From: Chromobacterium rhizoryzae
Lineage (GTDB): Bacteria > Pseudomonadota > Gammaproteobacteria > Burkholderiales > Chromobacteriaceae
DNA length: 64,000 nt
Direction of reading: 5' to 3'
Assembly (NCBI RefSeq): GCF_020544465.1
Contig: NZ_CP066126.1
Span: 806,001-870,000, forward strand
Within the stretch, counting starts at the first letter, position 1. Each line of letters begins with the position of its first letter. A program made the position numbers and the translations under genes. This document shows positions 17,887 through 26,609 of this stretch, piece by piece. Below the pieces are notes generated by a model. That model searched no databases, was not told the origin of the DNA, and saw nothing but the letters and a program-made list of their open reading frames with translations.

Positions 17887-18850
17887 TGATCAGACTCCTT
17901 TGTTGCCGCCGGAACAGCCATACGAAGAACGGCGGTCCGGCGAAGGCCGCCATTAAGCCCACCGGCAGATCGATGGGCCAGGCGATGGTGCGCGCCAGCG
18001 TGTCCACCGCCAGCAGGAATAAGGCGCCGGCCCAGGCCGACAGCAGGATCAGCCGGCGGCGGCAGCCGCCCAGCAGCAGCGCCAGCGCGTTGGGAATCAT
18101 CATGCCGACAAAGCCGATCACCCCGGACAGCGCCACCGCGCCGCCGGTGGCCAGCGCCGCGCCGACGGCGGTGAGCCGGCGGGTGCGGCGCACATCGATG
18201 CCCAGCGAGCGGGCGGCGTCCTCGCCCAGCAGCAGGCAGTCCAGATCGCGGCCCACGGCGATCAGGATCAGCAAGCCCAGGCCGGCCACGCCCAGGCAGG
18301 CCAGCAGCCGTTCCGACGAGGCCGACGACAGATTGCCGGCCAGCCAGCTGGTGGCGGCGCGCAGCGTCAGGTCGTCGGACATGAAAATCATCAGGCTGGT
18401 GATGGCGCCGCAGAAGGCGCCCACCACCAGGCCCATCAGCAGCAGGCCGGCCAGGCCGCCGCGCACCAGCCGCGACAGCAATAGAATCAGCCAGGTGGCC
18501 AGCAGGCCGCCGCCGAAGGCGGCCAGCGGCAAGGACAGGCCGGCGGCGCCGATGGCCAGCATGCTGACCACGGCCAGCGCCGCGCCGCTGGACGTGCCGA
18601 TCAGGCCGGGGTCGGCCAGCGGATTGCGAAACAGCGCTTGCAAGGCCGCGCCGCTGGCGGCCAGCGCCGCGCCCACGCCCAGCGCCGCGGCGATGCGCGG
18701 CAGCCGCAGCTGGGTCAGCAGCGGATCGCTGAAGTCCGGCCAGGCCAGGCCGCTGCCGCCGCTGGACAAGGCCAGCAGCGGCAACAGCAGGCTGGCGGCG
18801 AGCAGACCCAGCAGCAGCCAGCGGCCGCGATTGGGCGCGGCGGCTTCCAT
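17879..18850 (-). CDS. chuU: Heme ABC transporter permease ChuU/HmuU
   Basis: A 323-residue FecCD-family permease with about ten helices. Family motifs: LRLPRIAAALGVGAALAASG, LQALFRNPLADPGLIGTSSG, WLAGNLSSASSERLL, GEDAARSLGIDVRRTRRL and VALSGVIGFVGMMIPNALAL, which includes the cytoplasmic loop that contacts the ATPase. Start: ATG at 18850 has GAG-type upstream bases. GTG at 18865 would overlap the chuT stop (ATGTGA) and add five residues (VSALS), and is also plausible by translational coupling. The conserved histidine seen in the second helix of some HmuU proteins was not checked. It works with chuT and chuV. Confidence 0.93.
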
Positions 18851-18861
18851 GCTCAGCGCGC

Positions 18862-19653
18862 TCACATCTTCACCATCTGCTCGACCACCGCCGGGCTGTT
18901 CAGTCCCACCATCATCGCGTCCTTGGCCGGCAACAGGTAGATGCGGCCCTGCTTGCCGGCCGGCGTGGAGGCGATTTCCGGCCGTTTGGAGAAGGCCTCC
19001 TTGCCGCCGTGCACCGCGCCGGTGTGGCTGCCCAGAATGATCACGTCCGGTTGCAGGCTTTGCCAGGCGTCGCGGGCCATCGGCTTGAAGCCGGACAGCT
19101 GGCTGGCGACGTTGACGCCGCCGGCGGCGCGGATCAGGGTGTCGGCGGCGGTGTCGCGGCCGGCCACCAGCTGACCGTCGTAGCTGACCAGATAGCGCAC
19201 GCCGCGCGCCGGGCGCGGCGTCATCTCGCGTTGCCAGCGGCTGGCCAGTTGCTGGGCGTTGGCGTCGCGGCCCAAGAGCTGTCCCACTTTGCGGATCGCG
19301 TCGGCGAAGTCCGCGCCGTCCTCGCGGCGCGTCACTTCCTCGGCGCGCACCTGCAATTGGCGCAGCTGGGTCCACACCGTCGGCGGTTGCGCCTCGGCGC
19401 TGCCCAGCACCAGGGTGGGCTTGAGCCGGGCGATGGTTTCAGCGTTCAGCGCGCGGGAAAAGCCCACCACCTGGGCCTGAGCCAGCGCCGGCGACTTGCT
19501 GGAGCGGTCGCGGCCGACGACTTCCTTGCCGGCGTCCAGCGCCACCACGATGTCGGCGATGTCGGGGGTCATCACCACGATGCGTTGCGCCGCCCAGGCG
19601 GGCAGCGCGGCGGCCAGGCCCAGCAGGGCGGCGAAGGCGAATTTAGGCGACAT
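18862..19653 (-). CDS. chuT: Periplasmic heme-binding protein ChuT/HmuT
   Basis: A 263-residue periplasmic binding protein delivering heme to ChuUV. The signal peptide is MSPKFAFAALLGLAAALPAW with cleavage after AWA. The mature part has class III binding-protein motifs: RIVVMTPDIADIVVALDAGK, VVGRDRSS, VVGFSRALNAETIARLKPTL, VLGSAEAQPP and a C-terminal DAMMVGLNSPAVVEQM. The family uses Tyr/His ligands for heme; YLVSYDGQLVAGRDTAADTL is the probable region of one, but I cannot assign it firmly. It overlaps chuS by 11 bases at its start. Confidence 0.92.
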   Translation of the reverse strand: MSPKFAFAALLGLAAALPAWAAQRIVVMTPDIADIVVALDAGKEVVGRDRSSKSPALAQAQVVGFSRALNAETIARLKPTLVLGSAEAQPPTVWTQLRQLQVRAEEVTRREDGADFADAIRKVGQLLGRDANAQQLASRWQREMTPRPARGVRYLVSYDGQLVAGRDTAADTLIRAAGGVNVASQLSGFKPMARDAWQSLQPDVIILGSHTGAVHGGKEAFSKRPEIASTPAGKQGRIYLLPAKDAMMVGLNSPAVVEQMVKM

Positions 19654-20686
19654 CGGCGCGCTCCAGTGCCGGCAGCTCGCCCAGCAGCTTGATCCATTCC
19701 ACGCGTTCCGCCTGGCCCGGCTTGCGCTCGCCGAAGAAGGTGGCCAGCGACAAGCCCTTGTCGTCGAACAGTTCCAGCGAGGTCACCACGCCGTGATCGC
19801 CCGGCTTGCGGGTGACCCAGGCTTCGGCGATCAGATCGGTGCGCAGATGCAGGTTGAAGTGCGGGTCCAGCACATTGAGCCAGTTGCCGACGATCTGCAC
19901 ATTGCGCACCGGACCGGTGTGAATCTGGATCATGCCGCGGTTGCCGGCGAACACCATGATGGGGGCTTCGATATGGGCGGCGCGGCGCAGCAGCTGCTCC
20001 ACCGCTTCCGGCAGCACGCGCCAGGCCTGGCCTTCCGGCGCCAGGCGGAAGCCCTGCTGGCGGGACACGCCCCAGCGGCGCAGGAAGGGATGGAAGGCGT
20101 GCACGTCCTGCAGGCTCTGCCATTCCTGCTGGAAGCCGGCCTTGTCGATGGCCTCGTCGTCCAGCTCCTTCGCTTCGGCTTCCTGCGGGTCTATGCTCAG
20201 CGCGGCCTTGGGCGCGGAGAAGGTCTCCACCAGGCGCTGGTAGGCGGCTACATCGCTATTGGCGGTCAGATAGATCTTGTGCACCGCCTCGCCGAAACGG
20301 TCGAAGAACTGCAAGCTGCGCTGCTCGCCGCGCGCGCCGGCCGTGGTGACGGCGAAGGCGTGCTGCCAATGGAACAGGAAGATGCGCAGGTCGATGACCG
20401 GGTTGATGGCCAGGCCGATCTTGCCGTCGATCTGCACATTGCGGTAATCGCCGGTGGTTTCGTGCACGCAGGCGTGATTGCGCGTCAGCGCCATCACCGG
20501 GCCCAACTGGGCGATCTGGCCCAGGATGTCGTTCCAATGCGGTTGCAGGGCCTGGCTGGCCGGGTCCGCAGCTACCAGTTCGGCCTCGCTGACGCCCAGG
20601 GCGTCGGCGGCGTCGCGCACGCGCAGTTTCGGCTGGCTGGCTTTCAGGATTTGGTAACGATCCCACAGCTGGCTGAAGTCGGTCAT
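19643..20686 (-). CDS. chuS: Hemin-degrading / heme-trafficking protein ChuS/HmuS
   Basis: A 347-residue cytoplasmic protein of the HmuS/ChuS/HemS family, which binds imported heme and in some members opens the ring to release iron. Two structurally repeated halves are visible: the N-terminal one with HWNDILGQIAQLGPVMALTR and VQIDGKIGLAINPVIDLRIF, the C-terminal one with VFAGNRGMIQIHTGPVRNVQ and WLNVLDPHFNLHLR, followed by ESxELFDxxG-like SLELFDDKGLSLATFFGERK. The start MTDFSQLWDRYQILKASQPK is normal and is preceded by an AGGAG-type site (rc of ctcct near 20697-20701). It sits between receptor and periplasmic protein, as in C. violaceum. Confidence 0.95.
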   Translation of the reverse strand: MTDFSQLWDRYQILKASQPKLRVRDAADALGVSEAELVAADPASQALQPHWNDILGQIAQLGPVMALTRNHACVHETTGDYRNVQIDGKIGLAINPVIDLRIFLFHWQHAFAVTTAGARGEQRSLQFFDRFGEAVHKIYLTANSDVAAYQRLVETFSAPKAALSIDPQEAEAKELDDEAIDKAGFQQEWQSLQDVHAFHPFLRRWGVSRQQGFRLAPEGQAWRVLPEAVEQLLRRAAHIEAPIMVFAGNRGMIQIHTGPVRNVQIVGNWLNVLDPHFNLHLRTDLIAEAWVTRKPGDHGVVTSLELFDDKGLSLATFFGERKPGQAERVEWIKLLGELPALERADVA

Positions 20687-20746
20687 GTTTGGATTCTCCT
20701 TGGAACGATCAAAAACGGGCGCCCGCCAAGGGGCGGGCGCTCGCGG

Positions 20747-22936
<2,190 letters not shown>

Positions 22937-23017
22937 GGAAACTCCAAACTTCCTAAGGTTGGGTGCTTCCGCTGGCTGGCTAGTCTTGGCTGGCTTGCGG
23001 TGTGTGTGGTCAGAGAC
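22937..23017 (-). promoter_or_regulatory. chuP-chuR intercistronic leader with CCAGCC repeats
   Basis: 81 bases separate the chuP stop and the chuR ATG. Read on the minus strand this spacer carries two copies of AGCCAGCC (complement of 22974-22981 and 22988-22995) in a C/A-rich, weakly structured stretch, followed by AGTTTGGAGTTTCC before the ATG. In C. violaceum ChuP is reported to act through the chuR leader; these repeats are candidate contact sites (inference). Confidence 0.4.
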
Positions 23018-23203
23018 CTATTTGATTAGGATGAGCTTGCCGTTGCGTGTGAGTTGCAAGCGATACATTTCGCCCTGATGCTCGATCAGGATTTCTCTGC
23101 CTTTGGCGAACAGCTCGCAGCTGCGCAGCACCGGCGACAGGTTGGCTGCGCTGGCCCCGTTGCCAAGTTTGGCCGCGTTTTGGGCATGCATGAATTTATC
23201 CAT
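23018..23203 (-). CDS. chuP: Small hemin uptake regulator ChuP/HemP
   Basis: A 61-residue HemP-family protein. The conserved C-terminal block is clear: SCELFAKGREILIEHQGEMY followed by RLQLTRNGKLILIK. HemP/HmuP proteins are needed for heme receptor expression in several beta- and alphaproteobacteria. In C. violaceum ChuP is described as a positive regulator acting on the chuR and siderophore-receptor leaders. Start: ATG at 23203 is downstream of the Fur box; the in-frame ATG at 23242 lies upstream of it and would put the operator inside the gene, so it is rejected. ATG at 23191 is a further option. No good ribosome binding site is visible for either, so the start is uncertain. Confidence 0.88.
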   Translation of the reverse strand: MDKFMHAQNAAKLGNGASAANLSPVLRSCELFAKGREILIEHQGEMYRLQLTRNGKLILIK

Positions 23204-23211
23204 AGCCAAAT

Positions 23212-23230
23212 GGTAACGATTCTCATTATC
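23212..23230 (-). promoter_or_regulatory. Fur box of the chuPRSTUV operon
   Basis: On the minus strand the 19 bases read GATAATGAGAATCGTTACC, matching about 15 of the 19 positions of the Fur consensus GATAATGATAATCATTATC. It lies 8 bases upstream of the chuP ATG. A possible promoter, TTGAAC (23232-23237) and TACCAT (23209-23214) with a 17-base spacer, overlaps it, so Fur with iron would block polymerase. No second Fur-like site was found elsewhere in the window. Confidence 0.85.
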
Positions 23231-23354
23231 GAGTTCAACCAAGGAATGTGATTATTACGCATGAAAAGTGCCAAATTGTGGCGGGATGGTCACAAATAGC
23301 CTGGTTGCCGTGCTACAGGCTAGGGATAATGGCGGTTTTTGCGCGGAGAGGCGG

Positions 23355-24041
23355 ATGGAACTGAACGCTTTGATCAAGCCCTTGCCTTGCCCGGCGGGCG
23401 CGCCGCAGGCCTTGCGGCTGTACCGCGTGCGGCTGGATGTGGATTGGCCGGTGGACGAGGCGCTGCTGGCGGGCTTGAGTCAGGACGAGCGCAAGCGCTG
23501 CCTGCGCTATCTGCGCACCATCAACCAGTTGCAGTTCGCCCTGACCCGGCTGGCCTTAAGGCGGCTGCTGGCGCAAGAAACCGGCCTGACGCCGGACGCG
23601 CTGACGTTTGAGCTGGGCGCCCATGGGAAACCCGTCTTGAGCCTGGCCGGCGCGCCGGTCTTCAATGTGTCTCACTCCGGCGCTTACGCGTTGATCGCCA
23701 TCGCGCGCGGCGGGCAGGTGGGGGTGGACATCGAAACGGTGCAAGCCATGCGCGACGTGCCGGCGCTGGCGGAGCAGACCTTGCTGCCGGGGGAGCTGGA
23801 ACTATGCGGACACGGGCGGGACGTGGCGGCTTTCTTCCAGTTGTGGACCATCAAGGAGGCGGTGCTGAAAGCCTGGGGCGTGGGCATTGCTCAGCACCTG
23901 TCCGCGTTCGAGGCCTTGGAACTGACGGATAAGGAACTGCCGTTGCGGATTGCCGCGCCCGAACGCTGGCCGGCGACAAGAGCCTGGGCGCTGGAGGCGC
24001 CGGACGGGTATAAGGCGACCTTGGCTTGGGCAGAGCGCTAA
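23355..24041 (+). CDS. 4'-phosphopantetheinyl transferase, Sfp type
   Basis: A 228-residue Sfp/EntD-like transferase that attaches the phosphopantetheine arm of CoA to carrier domains. Core motifs: FNVSHSGAYALIAIA near residue 102, GVDIETV near 124 (magnesium-binding Asp/Glu), and FFQLWTIKEAVLKAWGVGI near 165 (the W-KEA-K signature). Length and the N-terminal RLYRVRLDVDWPVDEALLAG and KRCLRYLRTINQLQFALTRL fit the Sfp branch. Start ATG at 23355 follows GGAGAGGCGG; upstream in-frame ATG at 23268 has no such site. It is divergent from chuP and lies about 1.8 kb from the NRPS cluster across tRNA genes, so it is the obvious candidate to activate its T domains, though one enzyme may serve all NRPSs of the cell. 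Confidence 0.93.
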   Translation: MELNALIKPLPCPAGAPQALRLYRVRLDVDWPVDEALLAGLSQDERKRCLRYLRTINQLQFALTRLALRRLLAQETGLTPDALTFELGAHGKPVLSLAGAPVFNVSHSGAYALIAIARGGQVGVDIETVQAMRDVPALAEQTLLPGELELCGHGRDVAAFFQLWTIKEAVLKAWGVGIAQHLSAFEALELTDKELPLRIAAPERWPATRAWALEAPDGYKATLAWAER

Positions 24042-24193
24042 GAACCTGTTTACGATCTGCTGCGCGTCGGCGGGATGGATAGAAAGGGGCGTTGAAAACA
24101 AACTCAAAATGCTCATGTACCGTATGTGCACTCCGCTTTTTCGCTTGTTTTCGCCTTGTCTCGCCCTTGCTCGCGAGACTTTGAACAGGCTCT
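24041..24193 (+). repeat. Dispersed intergenic repeat, family A (copy 3, long variant)
   Basis: It begins within the stop codon of the phosphopantetheinyl transferase gene with AGAACCTGTTTACGATCTGC, passes through CGTCGGCGGGATGGATAG, AAATGCTCATGTACC, ACTCCGCTTTTTCGC and TTTTCGCCTTGTCTCGCC, and ends GAACAGGCTCT, the inverse of its beginning. It closely resembles copy 2 at 16915-17072 in the opposite orientation. Confidence 0.88.
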
Positions 24194-24194
24194 G

Positions 24195-24262
24195 AAGCTG
24201 TTCACGATCTGTTGCGCCTTGTGGAGCCTTACTCAGTGAGTGCGCCTTGGCTCGCGAGGCTT
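24195..24262 (+). repeat. Family A repeat (copy 4, short or truncated)
   Basis: Directly after copy 3: AAGCTGTTCACGATCTGTTG, TGGAGCCTTACTCAGTGAGT, then GCGCCTTGGCTCGCGAGGCT. This matches the short variant at 25619-25713 with its right arm missing. The remaining bases up to the tRNA terminator (24263-24402) show no gene. Confidence 0.65.
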
Positions 24263-24402
24263 GGGTTCCCAGGCGCAAGCGGAGGAGGGGTTATGGGTTT
24301 GCGTGAGAATGGTCTTGTACGAATCAATACAAACCAGGTGGCTATTGCGGACGGCTTGCGTGGCAAGCCGTTTGTCTTTGTGGTGTGGTTTGCGCGGACG
24401 AC

Positions 24403-24430
24403 AAAAAACCCGTCATGTCGCCATGACGGG
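24403..24430 (-). terminator. Intrinsic terminator of the tRNA operon
   Basis: Read on the minus strand: CCCGTCATG, loop GCGA, CATGACGGG, then TTTTTT (24403-24408). A perfect 9-base stem and six T residues, 14 bases after the last tRNA. Confidence 0.92.
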
Positions 24431-24443
24431 CTTTTGCTAATAC

Positions 24444-24518
24444 TGGCGTCCCCACGGGGAATCGAACCCCGGCTACCGCCGTGAAAGGGCGGTGTTCTAA
24501 CCGCTAAACTATAGGGAC
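24444..24518 (-). tRNA. tRNA-Glu (anticodon TTC), fourth of the operon
   Basis: 75 bases including encoded CCA. It starts GTCCCTATAGTTTAGCGGTT; the anticodon stem-loop is CCGCCCTTTCACGGCGG with TTC as anticodon; the T arm is GGGGTTCGATTCCCC; the acceptor stem GTCCCTA/ (C)GGGGAC closes before CCA. It is the last gene of the Arg-Glu-Arg-Glu operon and identical in the mature part to the Glu gene at 24607-24681. Confidence 0.97.
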
Positions 24519-24526
24519 TTAAATTG

Positions 24527-24603
24527 TGGCGCACCCGGAGCGATTCGAACGCCCGACCCTCTGGTTCGTAGCCAGATACTCTATCCAACTGAGCTACGGG
24601 TGC
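24527..24603 (-). tRNA. tRNA-Arg (anticodon ACG), third of the operon
   Basis: 77 bases with CCA. It begins GCACCCGTAGCTCAGTTGGA; the anticodon loop is CTACGAA (anticodon ACG, read as inosine at the first position after editing); the T arm is GGGCGTTCGAATCGCTC; the acceptor closes GCACCCG/CGGGTGC. Only 8 bases separate it from the downstream tRNA-Glu. Confidence 0.97.
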
Positions 24604-24606
24604 TAG

Positions 24607-24681
24607 TGGCGTCCCCACGGGGAATCGAACCCCGGCTACCGCCGTGAAAGGGCGGTGTTCTAACCGCTAAACTATAGGGAC
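24607..24681 (-). tRNA. tRNA-Glu (anticodon TTC), second of the operon
   Basis: 75 bases with CCA, same sequence as the Glu gene at 24444-24518. Three bases separate it from the downstream tRNA-Arg. Anticodon stem-loop CCGCCCTTTCACGGCGG. Confidence 0.97.
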
Positions 24682-24692
24682 ACTTTAAGTTG

Positions 24693-24769
24693 TGGCGCAC
24701 CCGGAGCGATTCGAACGCCCGACCCTCTGGTTCGTAGCCAGATACTCTATCCAACTGAGCTACGGGTGC
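24693..24769 (-). tRNA. tRNA-Arg (anticodon ACG), first of the operon
   Basis: 77 bases with CCA, same sequence as the Arg gene at 24527-24603. It is the promoter-proximal gene; together with the next tRNA-Glu it forms a unit of about 165 bases that has been duplicated in tandem. Confidence 0.97.
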
Positions 24770-24806
24770 GCTGTCTCGCTAGACGTTGTGTCTTGCGAGA
24801 AGCGGA

Positions 24807-24835
24807 ATAATATAGATCCGGCTTTTGAGCGTCAA
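24807..24835 (-). promoter_or_regulatory. Promoter of the tRNA operon
   Basis: On the minus strand TTGACG (24830-24835), a 17-base spacer, and TATTAT (24807-24812): 5 of 6 matches in both boxes. Transcription would start about 30 bases upstream of the first tRNA-Arg. Confidence 0.85.
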
Positions 24836-24918
24836 GGATTTTTGAAAAAAATTTCACATGGCCGCGAGTGGGCGGATTCAGGATGTCGCCTCATGCCAAC
24901 ATGCTAATCCCGATCTTC

Positions 24919-24948
24919 CGACCAAAGCCCCATCCGGGGCTTTGGTCG
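24919..24948. terminator. Perfect 13-base hairpin downstream of the small hypothetical gene
   Basis: CGACCAAAGCCCC (24919-24931), loop ATCC, GGGGCTTTGGTCG (24936-24948). It lies 11 bases beyond the minus-strand stop at 24959. A short TTT follows only on the plus strand, so if it is a terminator it is not a classical one for the minus-strand gene. Confidence 0.55.
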
Positions 24949-24958
24949 TTTGGAGGGG

Positions 24959-25282
24959 TTAGGCCAGTTCCTGCATTTGCATTGTGGTCTGTTGTAAGCG
25001 GCGGGCGAAGGGTTCCAGCAGGCAATACACCTGCTCGCATTCCAGCGTGTCTAGCTTGGATTGCTCCAGCATCGCCGCCAGCGCCGACAAGGCGGTGCTG
25101 ATTTGATTGAATTCCAGGCTGAGCAGATGAAGGCTGTGATCGAAGTGTTCGCAGTACGCGTCGAGTTGCCGCAATAGCGGGTCAATCGGGTGGAGCGTGG
25201 CATCCTGCTGACGCAAGCTTTTCAGTTGGAGCAGCAAGCTTGATAGCGATGGGATGTGGTGGGGGCGAGGGGCGTTAGACAT
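24959..25282 (-). CDS. Small hypothetical protein, helical
   Basis: A 107-residue protein I do not recognise with certainty. After a short polar start (MSNAPRPHHIPSLSSLLLQL) it is predicted all-helical with regular hydrophobic spacing (YCEHFDHSLHLLSLEFNQI, LEPFARRLQQTTMQMQELA), two cysteines and no signal peptide or membrane segment. It vaguely resembles small DUF1484-type proteins of Ralstonia and Chromobacterium, but this is a weak impression. ATG at 25282 has a very good ribosome binding site (GGAGGCACC). It has an unusually long GC-rich, hairpin-forming leader (25283-25540) and is not in an operon. Confidence 0.7.
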   Translation of the reverse strand: MSNAPRPHHIPSLSSLLLQLKSLRQQDATLHPIDPLLRQLDAYCEHFDHSLHLLSLEFNQISTALSALAAMLEQSKLDTLECEQVYCLLEPFARRLQQTTMQMQELA

Positions 25283-25540
25283 GGTGCCTCCATGATGTAC
25301 GGTATGTTTTCCGCAGCCCACTTCCTACGGTGGGCGGCAGCCCGAACGAGGGTAGGAATACCGGCACCATGGAACCGGCCAGCCCGTGGGCTGCCTCGCC
25401 CGGTCCGCCTATGAGGGCATGACAAGGCACACGGACACAGCTGCTCTCGCAGTGATGTCCGCCATGATGCAACTCGGGTTCCTACGCCCGGTGCTGAAGC
25501 ACAGCACGGCCGGATTATCACGTGCTTGCAGCGGGGAGGC
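25283..25540 (-). other. Long structured leader upstream of the small hypothetical gene
   Basis: This 258-base stretch has no confident gene. On the minus strand it contains complementary segments (GGCAGCCCACGGGCTG and GGGCTGCCGCCCACC, then TAGGAAGTGGGCTGC) and ends ACCGTACATCATGGAGGCACC just before the ATG. A 65-codon frame (25275-25472) runs through it and stops 8 bases inside the downstream gene (ATGTCTAA), so a coupled leader peptide is possible. Its sequence is proline/histidine-rich and unconvincing as a folded protein. The layout suggests a regulatory RNA leader (inference). Confidence 0.4.
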
Positions 25541-25618
25541 AAGGGGCGGGCGTCCGCTATGGCGGCGCTGCGAGACCGGGCGCGTTTGCGCCCGGCGTTT
25601 CGTCGGGCGGCTGCGGCT

Positions 25619-25713
25619 TAGAGTCGGTTTACGATCTCACGAGTAAGAGCGAGGCAAGGCGAACTCACCGTGTAACGCTCCACAACGCGCAGCAGATCGT
25701 AAGCAGGTTCTTA
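25619..25713 (-). repeat. Dispersed intergenic repeat, family A (copy 5, short variant)
   Basis: On the minus strand it reads AAGAACCTGCTTACGATCTG, CTGCGCGTTGTGGAGCGTTA, CACGGTGAGTTCGCCTTGCC, TCGCTCTTACTCGTGAGATC and GTAAACC. The ends AACCTGCTTACGATCT and AGATCGTAAACC are inverted, so the 95-base unit can fold back on itself. It abuts a family B element. Confidence 0.88.
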
Positions 25714-25829
25714 GAGCCGCTAACAAAACCTCGCAGAGAAGCTGAGCCAAGGCGCGCCGACGCAGGCAGTACAAGTCGTACGGCAAGGAGGCGCAACGCA
25801 GGATCAGGGGTTTTGTTAGCGGGTCTTAG
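25711..25829. repeat. Palindromic intergenic repeat, family B
   Basis: CGCTAACAAAACC (25718-25730) and GGTTTTGTTAGCG (25809-25821) are perfect 13-base inverted arms. The 78 bases between them include CAAGGCGCGCCGACGCAGG, AGTACAAGTCGTACGGCA and AGGAGGCGCAACGCAGGATC. The right end touches the stop codon of the type II thioesterase gene (25826-25828). No second copy is in the window. Confidence 0.7.
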
Positions 25830-26605
25830 GCAAGGTCCGGCATGGCGGCGGCAGGGCTGGACAGCGCATCGGCGAGTTCGCTGTTGAGGCGCGCGAGCAC
25901 GGCGTCCCGGGCGCTGGCGATGAAGAAGTGGTCGCCGTCGAACCAGTGGACGCGCGCGGGCGCGGCGGTTTCCCGCTGCCAGCCTTCGGTCTGTTCCGGC
26001 AGACGTTGCCGGTCGCCGCGCCCGGCCAGCACGGTGATGGGCAGGGTCAGCGGCGGGGCCGGCTGGTAGCGATAGGTTTCCACCAGTTCAAAGTCGGTGC
26101 GCAGGGTGGGCAGCAGCAGATCCATCATTTCCCGGTGGGCCAGGATTTCCGCGGGCGTGCCGTTGTAGTCGCGCAGCGCGTCGATGAAGCCGTCGTCGTC
26201 CATCCGGTGCAGCATGCGCGGCGGCTGGCGGTGTTGCGGCGCGTCGCAGCCGGACACGATCAGCCGCAGCGGCTGCGGCCGGCCTTGGGCGCGCAGCCGT
26301 CGCGCCAGTTCGAAGGCGATCAGCCCGCCCATGCTGTGGCCGAAGAAGGCGAAGGGCAGTTCGTCGTCCAGCGGCAGTTCTCGCGCCAGCGCATCCACCA
26401 GCGGCGGCAGCGCCTTGAAGCCGGCTTCGCGGAAGCGGGCGGCGCGGCCGGGCAGTTGCGCGGCGCAGATTTCCACTTCCGGAGGCAGCCGGCCTTGCCA
26501 GCCGGCATAGGCGCCGGCGTGGCCGCCGGCGTAGGGAAAGCAGTACAGGCGCAGCCGCGGCGCTTGGCTGGCGGACTGGCGCTGGAGCCAGGGGGTGGGG
26601 TGCAT
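25826..26605 (-). CDS. Type II thioesterase of the NRPS cluster
   Basis: A 259-residue alpha/beta hydrolase of the GrsT/SrfD type, which removes wrong or misprimed groups from carrier domains. Motifs: RLRLYCFPYAGGHAGAYAGW at the start, nucleophile elbow FFGHSMGGLIAFELARRL near residue 90 (Ser in GHSMGG), MMDLLLPTLRTDFELVETYR, the acid in VLAGRGDRQRLPEQTEGW, and catalytic His in WFDGDHFFIAS. Its ATG follows the exporter stop by 4 bases with AGGAG upstream, so it is the last gene of the NRPS-D unit. It is separate from the TE fused to NRPS-D, which does release. Confidence 0.95.
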   Translation of the reverse strand: MHPTPWLQRQSASQAPRLRLYCFPYAGGHAGAYAGWQGRLPPEVEICAAQLPGRAARFREAGFKALPPLVDALARELPLDDELPFAFFGHSMGGLIAFELARRLRAQGRPQPLRLIVSGCDAPQHRQPPRMLHRMDDDGFIDALRDYNGTPAEILAHREMMDLLLPTLRTDFELVETYRYQPAPPLTLPITVLAGRGDRQRLPEQTEGWQRETAAPARVHWFDGDHFFIASARDAVLARLNSELADALSSPAAAMPDLA

Positions 26606-26609
26606 CGAT

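Noticed and set aside
24212..24907. Small open frames overlapping the tRNA genes
   Set aside because: They read through tRNA sequence in the antisense direction (for example SPRGIEPRLPP), a well-known annotation artefact.
25275..25472. 65-codon minus-strand frame before the small hypothetical gene, considered as a gene
   Set aside because: Composition is unconvincing and it may only mirror a conserved leader; kept as part of the leader feature instead.
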